A stretch of 11,955 nt of DNA. Source: JAVBSN01 sp031547045 (lineage in GTDB: Bacteria > Bacillota > Clostridia > Lachnospirales > Lachnospiraceae). The notes below the pieces were generated by a model, which worked only from the letters and a program-made list of their open reading frames with translations, was not told the DNA's origin and ran no database searches. Below are positions 1-6,609 of the stretch, in pieces. The position numbers were made by a program, and so were the translations under genes. How positions within the stretch are numbered: the first letter of the stretch is position 1; each line of letters begins with the position of its first letter. The DNA is taken from positions 1-11,955 of the forward strand of contig JAVBSN010000020.1 in assembly GCA_031547045.1 (NCBI GenBank), read 5' to 3'.

Positions 1-101
1 ATTGGTTCTTTGGTAACCTCATATAATAATCCTAATAATATTCCAGAAATTAAAGTAATTATAAATAATGCTAATGTATCTTTAATAATACTTTTATTCA
101 C
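1..101 (-). CDS. rnfG: RnfG, electron transport complex subunit G (5' part only; gene runs off the window)
   Basis: The first 33 codons of a gene that continues beyond base 1. I infer a GTG start at 99-101, which overlaps the last bases of rnfD; an AGGGGG ribosome site lies about 9 bases upstream. The peptide reads as a short positive N-terminus (NKSIIKD) followed by one hydrophobic segment (LALFIITLISGILLGLLYEVT). This is how RnfG begins: a single membrane anchor before an FMN-binding domain outside the membrane. In the known family FMN is attached to a Thr in a C-terminal (S/T)GAT motif by ApbE; that part is not in the window. Position straight after rnfD fits the usual clostridial order rnfC-D-G-E-A-B, and translational coupling to rnfD is likely. 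Identity rests on the anchor sequence and on context. Confidence 0.8.
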   Translation of the reverse strand, partial: MNKSIIKDTLALFIITLISGILLGLLYEVTKEP

Positions 102-1035
102 TTATTTCAGCCCCCTTTCCAAAAGTTTTTGGAGCTGTATATCTCTCAATTAATGGTACTAGCAGATTACATATTATAATTGCATATGAAACTCCTTCTG
201 CTGAACCTCCAAATATTCTAAATATAAATGTAAATATTCCTAGTAACACTCCAAATATAATTTTGCCATTTGGTGTAATTGGACTTGTAACATAATCTGT
301 TGCCATAAAAAATGCACCTAGCATTAATCCACCACCAAATAAATGGGCCAACAAGAACATACCATCCATACCTTGTCCATTTGCTAATGCATATATAAGA
401 AGGCATACAGAAAATGTACCTATATATGTTGCAGGTATTCTAATAGATATAATTTTCTTAACTATTAAATATAAACCACCTAATATAAGAGCTATTGCTG
501 ATGTTTCTCCAATAGTACCAGCAGTACTTCCAATAAACATTCTTAATATATCTACTTCTCCACCTGATTTTAATATTGCAAGTGGTGTAGCTGTTGTAAT
601 AGCATCATAAGAAAATGTAGTCATTCTTCCTGCAAATGAAATAAGCAAGAAACATCTAGCTGCAAGTGCTGGATTCATAAAGTTCTGACCTATTCCACCA
701 AATAATTGTTTAACTACTATTATAGCAAATCCACTACCTAAAATGGCTATCCACCAAGGTATATCTGGCGGTAAGTTTAATGCTAATAATAATCCAGTTA
801 ATGCTGCACTCATATCAAACACTGTAACCTTTTTCTTCATTGCTGATTGATATATGCCTTCAAATAAAATACAAGACACAACTGTTACTGCTATTATTAT
901 AGCTGCTTTATATCCAAAATTATATATTCCAAATACTGTTGCTGGTAGCAATGCTACTATTACATCAAACATAATTGTACCAGTCGTCTTATCACTCCTA
1001 ATATGTGGTGATGATGATATTTTCATATTTTCCAC
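94..1035 (-). CDS. rnfD: RnfD, membrane subunit D of the Rnf ion-translocating ferredoxin:NAD+ oxidoreductase
   Basis: A 313-residue polytopic membrane protein of normal RnfD/NqrB-family length. Many hydrophobic segments run from about residue 25 to 295. The NPALAARCF stretch (121-129) and the segment HLFGGGLMLGAFFMATDYVTSP (231-252) are typical of the family. The motif DAITTATP at 144-151 fits the ApbE flavinylation pattern Dxx(S/T)xAT, so Thr150 is the probable FMN-phosphoester site. The start is GTG at 1033-1035: AGGAGG lies 7 bases before it, whereas the ATG three codons later would be about 16 bases away. The gene starts 11 bases after rnfC ends and overlaps rnfG. In the complex RnfD helps couple electron transfer from ferredoxin to NAD+ with Na+ or H+ pumping. 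The sequence does not tell which ion is used. Confidence 0.95.
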   Translation of the reverse strand: MENMKISSSPHIRSDKTTGTIMFDVIVALLPATVFGIYNFGYKAAIIIAVTVVSCILFEGIYQSAMKKKVTVFDMSAALTGLLLALNLPPDIPWWIAILGSGFAIIVVKQLFGGIGQNFMNPALAARCFLLISFAGRMTTFSYDAITTATPLAILKSGGEVDILRMFIGSTAGTIGETSAIALILGGLYLIVKKIISIRIPATYIGTFSVCLLIYALANGQGMDGMFLLAHLFGGGLMLGAFFMATDYVTSPITPNGKIIFGVLLGIFTFIFRIFGGSAEGVSYAIIICNLLVPLIERYTAPKTFGKGAEISE

Positions 1036-1046
1036 ACTACCACCTC

Positions 1047-2369
1047 CTATTTCTTCTTATTTGCTAATATTTGTTTACGTGTTCCTGCAATAGTTTGTGT
1101 TAAATGTTTCTTTGCTGGACATACATATGAACAACAACCACATTCACAACATTCCATTCCATCACACTCAATAAATTCATCTATCTTACCATGCTCCGCT
1201 AATTCCATTAATTTAACAGGTAATACCTGACTAGGACATACTTGACTACATTTTCCACATCTAATACAATTTGATGTTTCTATTTTTGAAACGGTATCTT
1301 CTTTAAAGCATAGTATTGCTGATGTGCCTTTTACAACAGGAACATCTAAAGTAAACATAGCTTTACCCATCATTGGTCCTCCAGATATAATCTTCTCTGG
1401 TTGTCGGGCATTAAATCCACCTGCAACTTCAATTAATTCAGATATATCTGCACCTAATTTAACTCTGATATTGCAAGGATCTTCAATAGCATTTCCTGTA
1501 ACTGTAATTAATCTATCTATTAAAGGTTTTCCTTCTACTACAGCTTCACATATTGCATAAATAGTATCGATATTATGAACTATACAACCTGCATCAGCCG
1601 GTAACATTTTAGAATTAATACGTCTCTTAGTAGTTGCATATATTAATTGACGTTCTGCTCCTTGTGGATATTTTGTCTTTACTTTAGTTACTGTTATATC
1701 ATCTATATTTTTAGTAAGCTCAGTTAATTTTCTAATTGCATCTGGTTTGTTATCTTCTATTGCAAATATACCCTTAGCTTTTGGGAATAATTTCAGCACT
1801 ATTTGTAGACCTTCAATTAATTTATCAGCACTATCAATCATTCGTCTATAATCTGAAGTTAAATATGGCTCACATTCTGCTCCATTTATAATTATATATT
1901 CTATATCATCTATATTTTTAGGCGACAATTTTACATGAGTTGGAAATCCTGCTCCACCCATTCCTACAACACCAGCCTCTTTGATAGCATTTATAATATG
2001 TTCTCTATCCATTTTATCTTCTGATACAATATTTGTAGAATAATCTATGGTTTTATATTCATTATCATTTTCAATTACTATTGAGTTAACCTTAGTTCCA
2101 CCCTGTGTCATTCTAGGCTCTATAACTTTAACAGTTCCAGATACTGCACTGTGTATATTAGCTGATACAAATCCTGTAGCCTCTGCAATTACTTGACCTG
2201 CCAATACCTTATCACCTTTTTTAACCACTGGAACAGCAGGTGCTCCTATATGTTGACTAATAGGATATATCATATCTTTTTCTGGTAAATAATCCCTAAC
2301 TTCTTTATCTTTAGATAAATCTTTGCCATCATAAGGATGTATTCCACCCCTAAATGTAAATAAGCTCAT
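1047..2369 (-). CDS. rnfC: RnfC, NADH-binding iron-sulfur subunit of the Rnf complex
   Basis: A 440-residue protein, the usual length for clostridial RnfC. The N-terminal MSLFTFRGGIHP is diagnostic. The glycine motif GMGGAGFPTHVK (136-147) belongs to the flavin/NADH-binding fold shared with Complex I NuoF. Two ferredoxin-like 4Fe-4S motifs are complete: Cys368-371-374-378 (CIRCGKCSQVCP) and Cys407-410-413-417 (CxxCxxCxxxCP). RnfC is peripheral, on the cytoplasmic face, and exchanges electrons with NAD+/NADH. The start is supported by GAGG seven bases before the ATG. It is the first canonical rnf gene here. 163 noncoding bases separate it from the preceding membrane gene, so it may have its own promoter or be read through from apbE. 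There is no sign of damage. Confidence 0.97.
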   Translation of the reverse strand: MSLFTFRGGIHPYDGKDLSKDKEVRDYLPEKDMIYPISQHIGAPAVPVVKKGDKVLAGQVIAEATGFVSANIHSAVSGTVKVIEPRMTQGGTKVNSIVIENDNEYKTIDYSTNIVSEDKMDREHIINAIKEAGVVGMGGAGFPTHVKLSPKNIDDIEYIIINGAECEPYLTSDYRRMIDSADKLIEGLQIVLKLFPKAKGIFAIEDNKPDAIRKLTELTKNIDDITVTKVKTKYPQGAERQLIYATTKRRINSKMLPADAGCIVHNIDTIYAICEAVVEGKPLIDRLITVTGNAIEDPCNIRVKLGADISELIEVAGGFNARQPEKIISGGPMMGKAMFTLDVPVVKGTSAILCFKEDTVSKIETSNCIRCGKCSQVCPSQVLPVKLMELAEHGKIDEFIECDGMECCECGCCSYVCPAKKHLTQTIAGTRKQILANKKK

Positions 2370-2413
2370 ATTTCTACCTCACTTCTTACTCCATATTCTT
2401 ATACTCTGTATGC

Positions 2414-2487
2414 ATTCTTACTAAGCTCGATAATACCTCACTAAGTTCTCTAACTATCGCTAAATTCTCTGCCAGTCGCTAAGTAAT
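2414..2487 (-). repeat. Four degenerate 19-20-bp tandem repeats upstream of rnfC
   Basis: On the minus strand the word CTTAG (once TTTAG) recurs with bases to its right at 2483, 2464, 2445 and 2425, giving spacings of 19, 19 and 20. The flanks match loosely, with a consensus near AGAACTTAGYGA. The period is not a multiple of three, so this is not a coding repeat. It fills most of the 163-base gap between the Gx-transporter-like gene and rnfC and ends about 45 bases before the rnfC start. It could be a regulator-binding array, a structured leader or a dispersed genomic repeat. The sequence alone does not decide. Confidence 0.6.
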
Positions 2488-2488
2488 A

Positions 2489-2507
2489 ATAGTATAAATA
2501 ATACTAT
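2489..2507. repeat. AT-only inverted repeat between the Gx-transporter-like gene and rnfC
   Basis: Perfect 7-bp arms ATAGTAT and ATACTAT around a 5-base loop. No run of T follows on the minus strand and the stem has one G-C pair per arm, so this is a poor terminator. Its TATAGT and TATACT words resemble -10 elements, but no well-spaced -35 was found. It may mark the rnfC promoter region or be chance in AT-rich DNA. Confidence 0.3.
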
Positions 2508-2532
2508 AAACCTTAAATTTTTACAATGTACA

Positions 2533-3033
2533 TTAATTACTAAAATCTATATATTGTATATTTTTAATTAAAATTCCACTAATAATACCAATTATTACAC
2601 CTGAAACCACTCCACTAATAATTAATACAGGCATATAATAAAATATATTTATATTATCTACTACTATAAATGCTACCACTATTTGTCCTAGATTATGACA
2701 CACAGCACCTATGGCACTTACGCTAATAACACTTGTTGCTTTAATATTCTTAATTATAACCATTATAGTTATGCTAAGTATAGTTCCTGCAAGACCATAA
2801 ATAATAGTCGATAACCCTGAAAACATAAACCCTGATAATATAACTCTTATAATGCCAATTATAACCCCTTCTTTAATTCCTATTTTATATAAGGCAATAA
2901 TAGTAATAATATTTGCCAATCCTATTTTAATTCCAGGAACAGCTACATTGACTGGTATAAGAACCTCTAGATAACTTAATATAAGTGCCAATCCCACAAA
3001 CATACCACATAAGGCTATTTTTTTATTCTTCAC
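2533..3033 (-). CDS. Gx transporter family / HepS component I-like membrane protein (EetB-type)
   Basis: A small, very hydrophobic protein of about 166 residues with roughly five or six membrane segments. After a short positive N-terminus (KNKKIALCGMFVGLALILSYLE) comes PVNVAVPGIKIGLANIITIIALY. This pattern is typical of the family named Gx transporter or heptaprenyl diphosphate synthase component I, which resembles ECF transporter S components. I chose GTG at 3031-3033, which is 10 bases from AGGA; an in-frame GTG at 3040-3042 is only one base from that site and would add three residues. The gene lies 21-30 bases after the NusG-II gene and upstream of rnfC. Function is unproven. Such proteins occur with ApbE and NusG-II proteins in electron transfer loci, which suggests a role in quinone, flavin or membrane electron transfer. 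The prenyl-synthase name is probably misleading here. Confidence 0.8.
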   Translation of the reverse strand: MKNKKIALCGMFVGLALILSYLEVLIPVNVAVPGIKIGLANIITIIALYKIGIKEGVIIGIIRVILSGFMFSGLSTIIYGLAGTILSITIMVIIKNIKATSVISVSAIGAVCHNLGQIVVAFIVVDNINIFYYMPVLIISGVVSGVIIGIISGILIKNIQYIDFSN

Positions 3034-3063
3034 TATATTCACATCCTAATTTTAACGTATATC

Positions 3064-3411
3064 TTATTCATCTTGAATCTCTACAACTAACTTATGTGGC
3101 AAACATATTATAGTCTCACCACTTTTTGATATAGAACTATGATTAACACAAATTTTGTCCTTACAATTTGCAGCTTCTATATAGACTTCTTTATTAGAAA
3201 TTACAAGCACATTTGTATTGTCATTACTAATTATTTCGTCTTGTATACTATCATATATATCATATTTCTTATATATTTCTCCATCAATATATACAACAAC
3301 TTTACATCCATCTTTTTTAACAAAAAACTCTAATATAAAAATGCCTATACATCCTACAACTAATAAAATAACAATAATATATATATCACCTTTTTTAAAT
3401 ATATTTTTCAT
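3064..3411 (-). CDS. NusG domain II-containing membrane-anchored protein (EetA-type)
   Basis: A 115-residue protein with one N-terminal membrane segment (about residues 9-30, YIIVILLVVGCIGIFILEFF) after a lysine-rich start. The remaining roughly 80 residues should therefore lie outside the cytoplasm. That domain has short beta-rich strands (CKVVVYIDGEIYKKYDI) and the ending CKDKICVNH (83-91) ... GETIICLPHKLVVEI (98-111), the hallmark of NusG domain II proteins, with Cys83, Cys88, Cys103 and His106 conserved-looking. These could bind a metal or cofactor; that is inference. It is not the transcription factor NusG: the N-terminal NGN domain and KOW motif are absent. It begins three bases after apbE ends, with AAAGGA overlapping the apbE end, so the two are translationally linked. 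Confidence 0.85.
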   Translation of the reverse strand: MKNIFKKGDIYIIVILLVVGCIGIFILEFFVKKDGCKVVVYIDGEIYKKYDIYDSIQDEIISNDNTNVLVISNKEVYIEAANCKDKICVNHSSISKSGETIICLPHKLVVEIQDE

Positions 3412-3414
3412 ACA

Positions 3415-4458
3415 TTATTCCTTTACTTCATATCCTGATGTCTTAATTGTAAATATAGACTTAAGACCATTAGTTACATATACTTCATTGTCTTCAGTTA
3501 CAAATATAGCTTCTGCATTATATTTCTCTAATAACTCCTTACTCTTTTCCATCCCTAAAACTATACATGCTGTAGATAATCCATCACTATATAATCCATC
3601 ATCACATACAATAGTTACCGAAAGTAATCCTGTATCTGATGGATAGCCTGTCTTGCTATCTAATATATGATGGTATCTAATATCATTTTGAGTAAAATAT
3701 TTCTCATACACTCCAGAAGTAGATACAAAATTAGTACCACTAAGACTAATAACTCCTAGAATACTATTCTCATCTCCATTAGGATCCCTTATTGCAACCT
3801 GCCATAGATTTCCTTCTGGTTTATTACCATAAGTCAATATACTACCACCTATGGCTATTACAGCCCCATCTACATCATTATTGTTTTCTAATATAGCTAA
3901 TACTTCATCACATGCTATTCCTTTTCCAACAGCTCCTAAATCTATTTTCGTTCCTTTAACAAGTATTATGCTATTATTATCATTTAATTCTATATTATTA
4001 TAATTAATCTGTTTTAACACATCCTTAAGTTCTTCATCATTTGGCACCTTAGGAGAATCTCCTTCTATTCCCCACAGCTCAACTAAAGGTCTTATTGTAG
4101 GTTCTAGAGCTCCATTACTATACTGGGCTAATTCCTTTGTCTTATATAAGTATGTGTATAATCTTTCACCTATAGGATATTCTTCATTAGCTTGGGCATG
4201 ATTATTTATTCCATAAATTTCAGAACCTAACTTTCTCCACGATATTGTATCTTCCTCTAAATCCATAATACATTTTTTAATTTCTAAAATAGAATCTTCT
4301 CCATCTATTCCATAAATATTTTGAGTTACAACTGTACCCATTATAAAGTCTAGGGAAGTCGCTTCTTTATTAGATGAATCTATATAGTATTTAGAAAGCA
4401 TATATACACTTACACCTATAAATAAAATTATTGTTATTGTAATTATTATTTTTTTCAT
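3415..4458 (-). CDS. apbE: ApbE-type FAD:protein FMN transferase
   Basis: A 347-residue protein with an uncleaved-looking N-terminal membrane anchor (residues 3-21) and no lipobox cysteine, so it probably acts on the outer face of the membrane. Family motifs are present: MGTVVTQ (40-46), DLGAVGKGIACDEV (173-186), TSGVYEKYF (247-255), HHILDSKTGYP (263-273; most relatives have P where this has S268) and SDGLSTACIVLG (291-302), with Asp292 and Thr296 as expected Mg/FAD ligands. It transfers FMN from FAD to Thr in target proteins; RnfD and RnfG, encoded downstream, are the obvious clients. The ATG at 4458 has no Shine-Dalgarno sequence nearby. The only strong one, AAGGAG, is 38 bases upstream, ahead of a four-codon open frame. 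The gene heads the redox block. Confidence 0.95.
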   Translation of the reverse strand: MKKIIITITIILFIGVSVYMLSKYYIDSSNKEATSLDFIMGTVVTQNIYGIDGEDSILEIKKCIMDLEEDTISWRKLGSEIYGINNHAQANEEYPIGERLYTYLYKTKELAQYSNGALEPTIRPLVELWGIEGDSPKVPNDEELKDVLKQINYNNIELNDNNSIILVKGTKIDLGAVGKGIACDEVLAILENNNDVDGAVIAIGGSILTYGNKPEGNLWQVAIRDPNGDENSILGVISLSGTNFVSTSGVYEKYFTQNDIRYHHILDSKTGYPSDTGLLSVTIVCDDGLYSDGLSTACIVLGMEKSKELLEKYNAEAIFVTEDNEVYVTNGLKSIFTIKTSGYEVKE

Positions 4459-4468
4459 AATTATATAT

Positions 4469-4490
4469 GATATATTTATTAAGATATATC
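4469..4490 (-). promoter_or_regulatory. Hairpin in the apbE leader between the AAGGAG site and the apbE start
   Basis: Perfect 7-bp arms (GATATAT and ATATATC on the minus strand) with an 8-base loop. It separates AAGGAG (4497-4502) from the apbE ATG at 4458 and overlaps a four-codon open frame, ATG GAT ATA TCT TAA (4493-4479). It could modulate apbE translation. The stem is mostly A-T and may be weak. Confidence 0.3.
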
Positions 4491-4518
4491 CATTATCTCC
4501 TTATCAATTACGTTAGTT

Positions 4519-4552
4519 ACAGTTCAGTCATAACATCACAGTTCAGTCATAA
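4519..4552. repeat. Two exact 15-bp direct repeats with a 19-bp period in the apbE leader
   Basis: ACAGTTCAGTCATAA occurs at 4519-4533 and again at 4538-4552, separated by CATC. The copies are identical. They lie 60-95 bases before the apbE start, downstream of the best promoter candidate. Direct repeats with a period near two helical turns are a common layout for tandem regulator binding, but no regulator can be named. Confidence 0.6.
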
Positions 4553-4573
4553 GCTAGTTTTTGCTTCGCTACT

Positions 4574-4603
4574 ATTTTAAAATATTACTTAACATATTGC
4601 AAA
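4574..4603 (-). promoter_or_regulatory. Candidate promoter for the apbE-rnf block
   Basis: TTTGCA at 4598-4603 and TAAAAT at 4574-4579 are separated by 18 bases. An overlapping alternative is TTGATA (4607-4612) with TAATAT (4582-4587), spacing 19. Either would give a leader of roughly 110 bases that includes the 15-bp repeats. Both are weak matches in AT-rich DNA. Confidence 0.3.
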
Positions 4604-4758
4604 CTTTATCAAATTAACTATGTGAAAAGACTTTATTTTATTAGTTTTAGTTTAATTAATTAACTTTTTTTATTTTAGGACTAGACAAAATATAAAATTC
4701 ATATTAAAATAGCATAAGTGTCGAAGTAATTCACACAATCATTCACATATGGTATCTC

Positions 4759-4790
4759 ATACTTTCTTTGTAAAGTATATAGATATATAC
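4759..4790. repeat. Two overlapping inverted repeats next to the GC-rich hairpin
   Basis: ATACTTT (4759-4765) pairs with AAAGTAT (4772-4778). GTATATA (4775-4781) pairs with TATATAC (4784-4790) around a two-base centre. The two share bases 4775-4778, so they cannot form at once and could be alternative structures. They directly abut the 4795-4828 hairpin. Confidence 0.4.
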
Positions 4791-4794
4791 CCCA

Positions 4795-4828
4795 CGTGAC
4801 AGATTCCCCCCCTAATTTATCTGTCACG
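4795..4828. repeat. GC-richer hairpin with perfect 10-bp stem and a seven-C (seven-G) loop
   Basis: CGTGACAGAT (4795-4804) and ATCTGTCACG (4819-4828) are exact complements around a 14-base loop containing C7, which reads G7 on the minus strand. No T run follows on either strand, so it is not a standard terminator. It lies between the fab operon terminator and the apbE leader. It could protect the 3' end of read-through RNA, or be a protein- or RNA-binding element. Confidence 0.6.
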
Positions 4829-4838
4829 AACCCTTTAA

Positions 4839-4877
4839 AAAGGCAGGCCTAAGTAATAACTTACTTAACCTGCCTTT
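4839..4877 (-). terminator. Rho-independent terminator of the fab operon
   Basis: The 9-bp arms AAAGGCAGG (4839-4847) and CCTGCCTTT (4869-4877) enclose a further TAAGTAA/TTACTTA pairing with a small bulge. On the minus strand the stem ends in CCTTTTT. It begins 21 bases after the fabZ stop codon. The symmetric A/T flanks mean it might also work in the other direction. Confidence 0.85.
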
Positions 4878-4898
4878 CCCTTTTATGTATTTTGTTCT

Positions 4899-5324
4899 CT
4901 AACCTATCATAAATGTAATCTCAGCCTTACATACCATCTTGCCATTTACACTAGCTGTGGTTGCTCCTACACCTATTGGTCCTTTTATCTTTACTATCTC
5001 ACATTCTAGGTCTAATTTATCGCCAGGTACTACCTTGCCTCTAAATTTAGCTTTATCAACTCCACCTAGAAATCCTATCTTACCTTTATTTTCAGGAAGG
5101 CTTAACATAGCAATTGCTCCTAATTGTGCCAGTGCTTCTATTTGAAGCACTCCTGGCATAACTGGTTCACCCGGAAAATGACCTGCAAAGAAAGGCTCAT
5201 TATATGTAACATTTTTATAGCCTGTTATCTTAACTCCTGGTTCATAATCAGTAACTCTATCCACTAATAGAAATGGTTGTCTATGTGGTATTATATCCAT
5301 TATTTCTTTTATATTTAACTCCAT
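4899..5324 (-). CDS. fabZ: FabZ, 3-hydroxyacyl-ACP dehydratase
   Basis: A 141-residue hotdog-fold protein of standard FabZ length. IIPHRQPFLLVDRV (11-24) and the active-site helix motif GHFPGEPVMPGVLQIEALAQ (48-67) are clear, giving His49 and Glu63 as the catalytic pair. It removes water from 3-hydroxyacyl-ACP to form trans-2-enoyl-ACP in the elongation cycle, in the cytoplasm. TAGGAG lies five bases before the ATG. It is the last gene of the operon, 28 bases after fabF, and is followed by the hairpin terminator. Related clostridial operons usually have accB between fabF and fabZ and accC/D/A after it; here there is nothing. FabA-type isomerase activity is not indicated. Confidence 0.97.
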   Translation of the reverse strand: MELNIKEIMDIIPHRQPFLLVDRVTDYEPGVKITGYKNVTYNEPFFAGHFPGEPVMPGVLQIEALAQLGAIAMLSLPENKGKIGFLGGVDKAKFRGKVVPGDKLDLECEIVKIKGPIGVGATTASVNGKMVCKAEITFMIG

Positions 5325-5352
5325 AACTACTCCTAACTATATAACCAATTAT

Positions 5353-6594
5353 CTAGTCAACATATTTCTTTAATGCTAATGTTGCGTTATGACCACCAAA
5401 TCCAAGTGAATTAGTAATACATACATTAACATCTTGCTTTATTCCAGCATCTTTAACGTAGTTAATTCCTGTTTCTAATTCTTCATCAATATTTTCTAAA
5501 CCAACATTTTGGTGAATATATCCATCTTCTATTGATTTAACACAAGCAATAAATTCTACACCACCAGCAGCTCCTAATAAATGTCCAACCATTGACTTAG
5601 TTGAACTTACTGCTAATCCGTTAGCTGCATCTCCAAATGCTTTCTTAATTGCTCTTGATTCAAATAAATCATTATGATGTGTACTTGTACCATGTGCATT
5701 AATGTAATCAACTTCTTCTGGCTTAATATTTGCTTCGTTAAGAGCAAATGTCATAGCTGCTGCTGCACCTGAACCATCTTCCATTGGTGACGTAATATGA
5801 TATGCATCTGATGTACAACCATATCCAACAAGCTCACATAATATATTAGCGCCTCTTGCTTTAGCATGCTCTAATTCTTCAAGAACTACAATACCAGCAC
5901 CTTCTCCAAGAACAAAACCATCTCTATCTTTATCAAAAGGAATAGATGCTTTTTTAGCATCATCCGTTGTATTTAATGCATTAAGTGCTGCAAATCCACC
6001 TATACCAATTGGAGTCACTGTACTTTCTGTACCACCACAAACCATTACATCTGCATCTCCAAATTGAATAGTTCTATATCCTTCACCAATTGAATTAGTA
6101 CCTGTAGCACAAGCTGTTACTACATTAATACTCTTTCCATTTAATCCAAAATATATAGCTACATTTCCAGCAGCCATATTAGTAATCATCATTGGTACTA
6201 ATAAAGGTGCAACACGACTTGGTCCTTTATCAAGTATCTTAGCATAGTTTTGTTCCATAGCACTTAAACTACCTACACCACAACCAATAGAAGTTCCAAC
6301 CTTATATGAATCTTCTGCTGTCATATCAAGACCAGCTTGCTCAATAGCTTCTTTGGCTGCAACTACTGCATATTGAGAAAATAATTCCATTCTCTTTGCT
6401 GCTTTAAAATCAATATAATCTTTAGCTACAAAATCTTTTACTTCTGCAGCTAGAGATGCCTTATATTCTGTAGCATCAAATCTAGTAATAGGGCCTATAC
6501 CTGTTTTACCTTCTTTAACACTATTCCAAAATTCATCTACATTTAAACCTATAGGTGTTACTGCACCCATACCTGTTACTACTACTCGTCTCAT
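5353..6594 (-). CDS. fabF: FabF, 3-oxoacyl-ACP synthase II
   Basis: A 413-residue condensing enzyme with the full FabF signature. It starts RRVVVTGMGAVTPIG, has the nucleophile Cys162 in VTACATGTNS, His301 in NAHGTSTHHND and His338 in SMVGHLLGAAGG, with Lys333 in the usual place, and ends in NSLGFGGHNATL. It condenses acyl-ACP with malonyl-ACP during chain elongation. After HGTST the usual P-x-N-D reads H-H-N-D, a mild departure. GGGG lies eight bases before the ATG, and the gene begins 15 bases after fabG. It looks intact. It is the only elongating condensing enzyme in the window, so any FabB-like unsaturated-fatty-acid role would also fall on it or on genes elsewhere. Confidence 0.97.
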   Translation of the reverse strand: MRRVVVTGMGAVTPIGLNVDEFWNSVKEGKTGIGPITRFDATEYKASLAAEVKDFVAKDYIDFKAAKRMELFSQYAVVAAKEAIEQAGLDMTAEDSYKVGTSIGCGVGSLSAMEQNYAKILDKGPSRVAPLLVPMMITNMAAGNVAIYFGLNGKSINVVTACATGTNSIGEGYRTIQFGDADVMVCGGTESTVTPIGIGGFAALNALNTTDDAKKASIPFDKDRDGFVLGEGAGIVVLEELEHAKARGANILCELVGYGCTSDAYHITSPMEDGSGAAAAMTFALNEANIKPEEVDYINAHGTSTHHNDLFESRAIKKAFGDAANGLAVSSTKSMVGHLLGAAGGVEFIACVKSIEDGYIHQNVGLENIDEELETGINYVKDAGIKQDVNVCITNSLGFGGHNATLALKKYVD

Positions 6595-6609
6595 AACTTA
6601 ATCCCCTTT

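Noticed and set aside
2388..2477. About 30 codons open on the minus strand upstream of rnfC, reading like a helix (RLAENLAIVRELSEVLSSLV)
   Set aside because: No start codon precedes it except a late internal ATG, and the underlying 19-20-bp period is out of phase with codons.
2414..2487. CRISPR array
   Set aside because: Units are 19-20 bp, degenerate and without distinct spacers; no cas genes are present.
3064..3411. Transcription factor NusG
   Set aside because: The protein is membrane-anchored and has only the domain II type; NGN and KOW regions are absent.
4750..4803. Short plus-strand frame beginning ATG GTA TCT CAT
   Set aside because: Only about 16 codons, no ribosome site, and it lies in inverted repeats.
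4805..4818. CsrA-binding hairpin, because the minus-strand loop contains GGA
   Set aside because: The loop is mainly a G run and the ANGGA pattern is a poor match; nothing else supports CsrA control.
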